Source: Aquarana catesbeiana (lineage: Eukaryota > Chordata > Amphibia > Anura > Ranidae). Taken from it: DNA of 64,000 nt. The stretch lies in contig NC_133332.1 in NCBI RefSeq assembly GCF_042186555.1, positions 128,028,375 to 128,092,374 of the forward strand, read 5' to 3'. The notes under the pieces are model-generated. The model was not told where the DNA came from. It was given only the letters and a program-made list of their open reading frames with translations, and did no database searches. Shown piece by piece: positions 63,791 to 64,000 of this stretch. The translations under genes were made by a program, and so were the position numbers. Every line of letters starts with the position of its first letter. Position 1 is the stretch's first letter.

Positions 63791-64000
63791 ACATGAACAG
63801 TTTTTATGTAATATTTTTTATTTATTTTTTTCTCCCTCTCTTTTTTTCAACTATCACCAAAATGGTGCTAGGTGGGGAGGTTGGTGGAGGGTTTTTTTTT
63901 TTTTTTTTCTTTTTTTTTTTTTAGCTAGACATTTATCTCTCTCTCACTGGTCCACCATAAAATTTTATAAATGTCTTCCCATTAACCATAAATAGAATGG
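63791..64000 (+). other. Downstream L1 sequence with poly(T) runs
   Basis: Pyrimidine-rich stretch with two long T runs (~63890-63922). Possibly the ORF1-ORF2 spacer of the same L1; no coding signal. Confidence 0.4.

Noticed and set aside
1..64000. Host protein-coding gene or exon
   Set aside because: Every convincing reading frame belongs to a recognised transposon family; remaining frames are short, low-complexity or antisense shadows.

Overview
This window looks like a vertebrate repeat landscape, most likely from an anuran amphibian (frog or toad). That assignment is an inference from the mix of repeats: L1/Tx1-type LINEs, several Penelope-like elements (PLEs) with GIY-YIG endonucleases, Tc1, piggyBac and hAT DNA transposons, tRNA-derived SINE-like repeats and very long foldback elements, all at vertebrate-like composition with no operons. 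I see no host protein-coding gene, no rRNA and no functional tRNA. Almost every base that can be explained belongs to a mobile element or a tandem repeat.

Layout. 1-2121 and 8536-~9560: an old PLE (PLE-1), split by a 6.4 kb L1 (2122-8520) flanked by a perfect 15 bp target-site duplication (TSD). ~9565-10960: a second PLE whose 5' part is inverted (PLE-2). 10961-20248: copy B of a ~7.7 kb TIR-bordered composite element that carries a Tc1-derived palindrome and a giant foldback. ~20342-21908: a Tc1 transposon inserted in a TA microsatellite. ~21930-29759: a decayed piggyBac transposon, split by a 6.4 kb hAT element (hAT-1, 22061-28465, perfect 8 bp TSD). 30346-48474: copy A of the composite. 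Its foldback arm is interrupted at a 15 bp TSD by a 10.2 kb insertion made of ~430 bp tandem units plus a nearly intact PLE (PLE-3, 37967-46031) with 2 kb pseudo-LTRs. 48585-62526: a TTAA-bordered piggyBac-like element, opened by a PLE (PLE-4, 49704-61163, 16 bp TSD), which is itself opened by a 6.8 kb autonomous hAT (hAT-2, 53500-60301, perfect 8 bp TSD) with an uninterrupted transposase of about 1094 codons. 62527-64000: the 5' part of a second, decayed L1-like element running out of the window.

How the parts relate. The intact hAT-2 transposase is the best candidate for a currently functional protein here. The first ~550 bp of hAT-2 resemble the arms of the foldback elements in composites A and B, so hAT-2-like transposases may have supplied or moved those ends. 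PLE-3 keeps all visible reverse-transcriptase and GIY-YIG motifs and is broken by only two small frameshifts. Both of its pseudo-LTRs carry a near-complete minimal hammerhead ribozyme, and eroded relatives of that ribozyme lie in the 3' regions of the other three PLEs. Nested insertions with readable TSDs and empty sites in the sister copy give an explicit relative chronology for much of the window.
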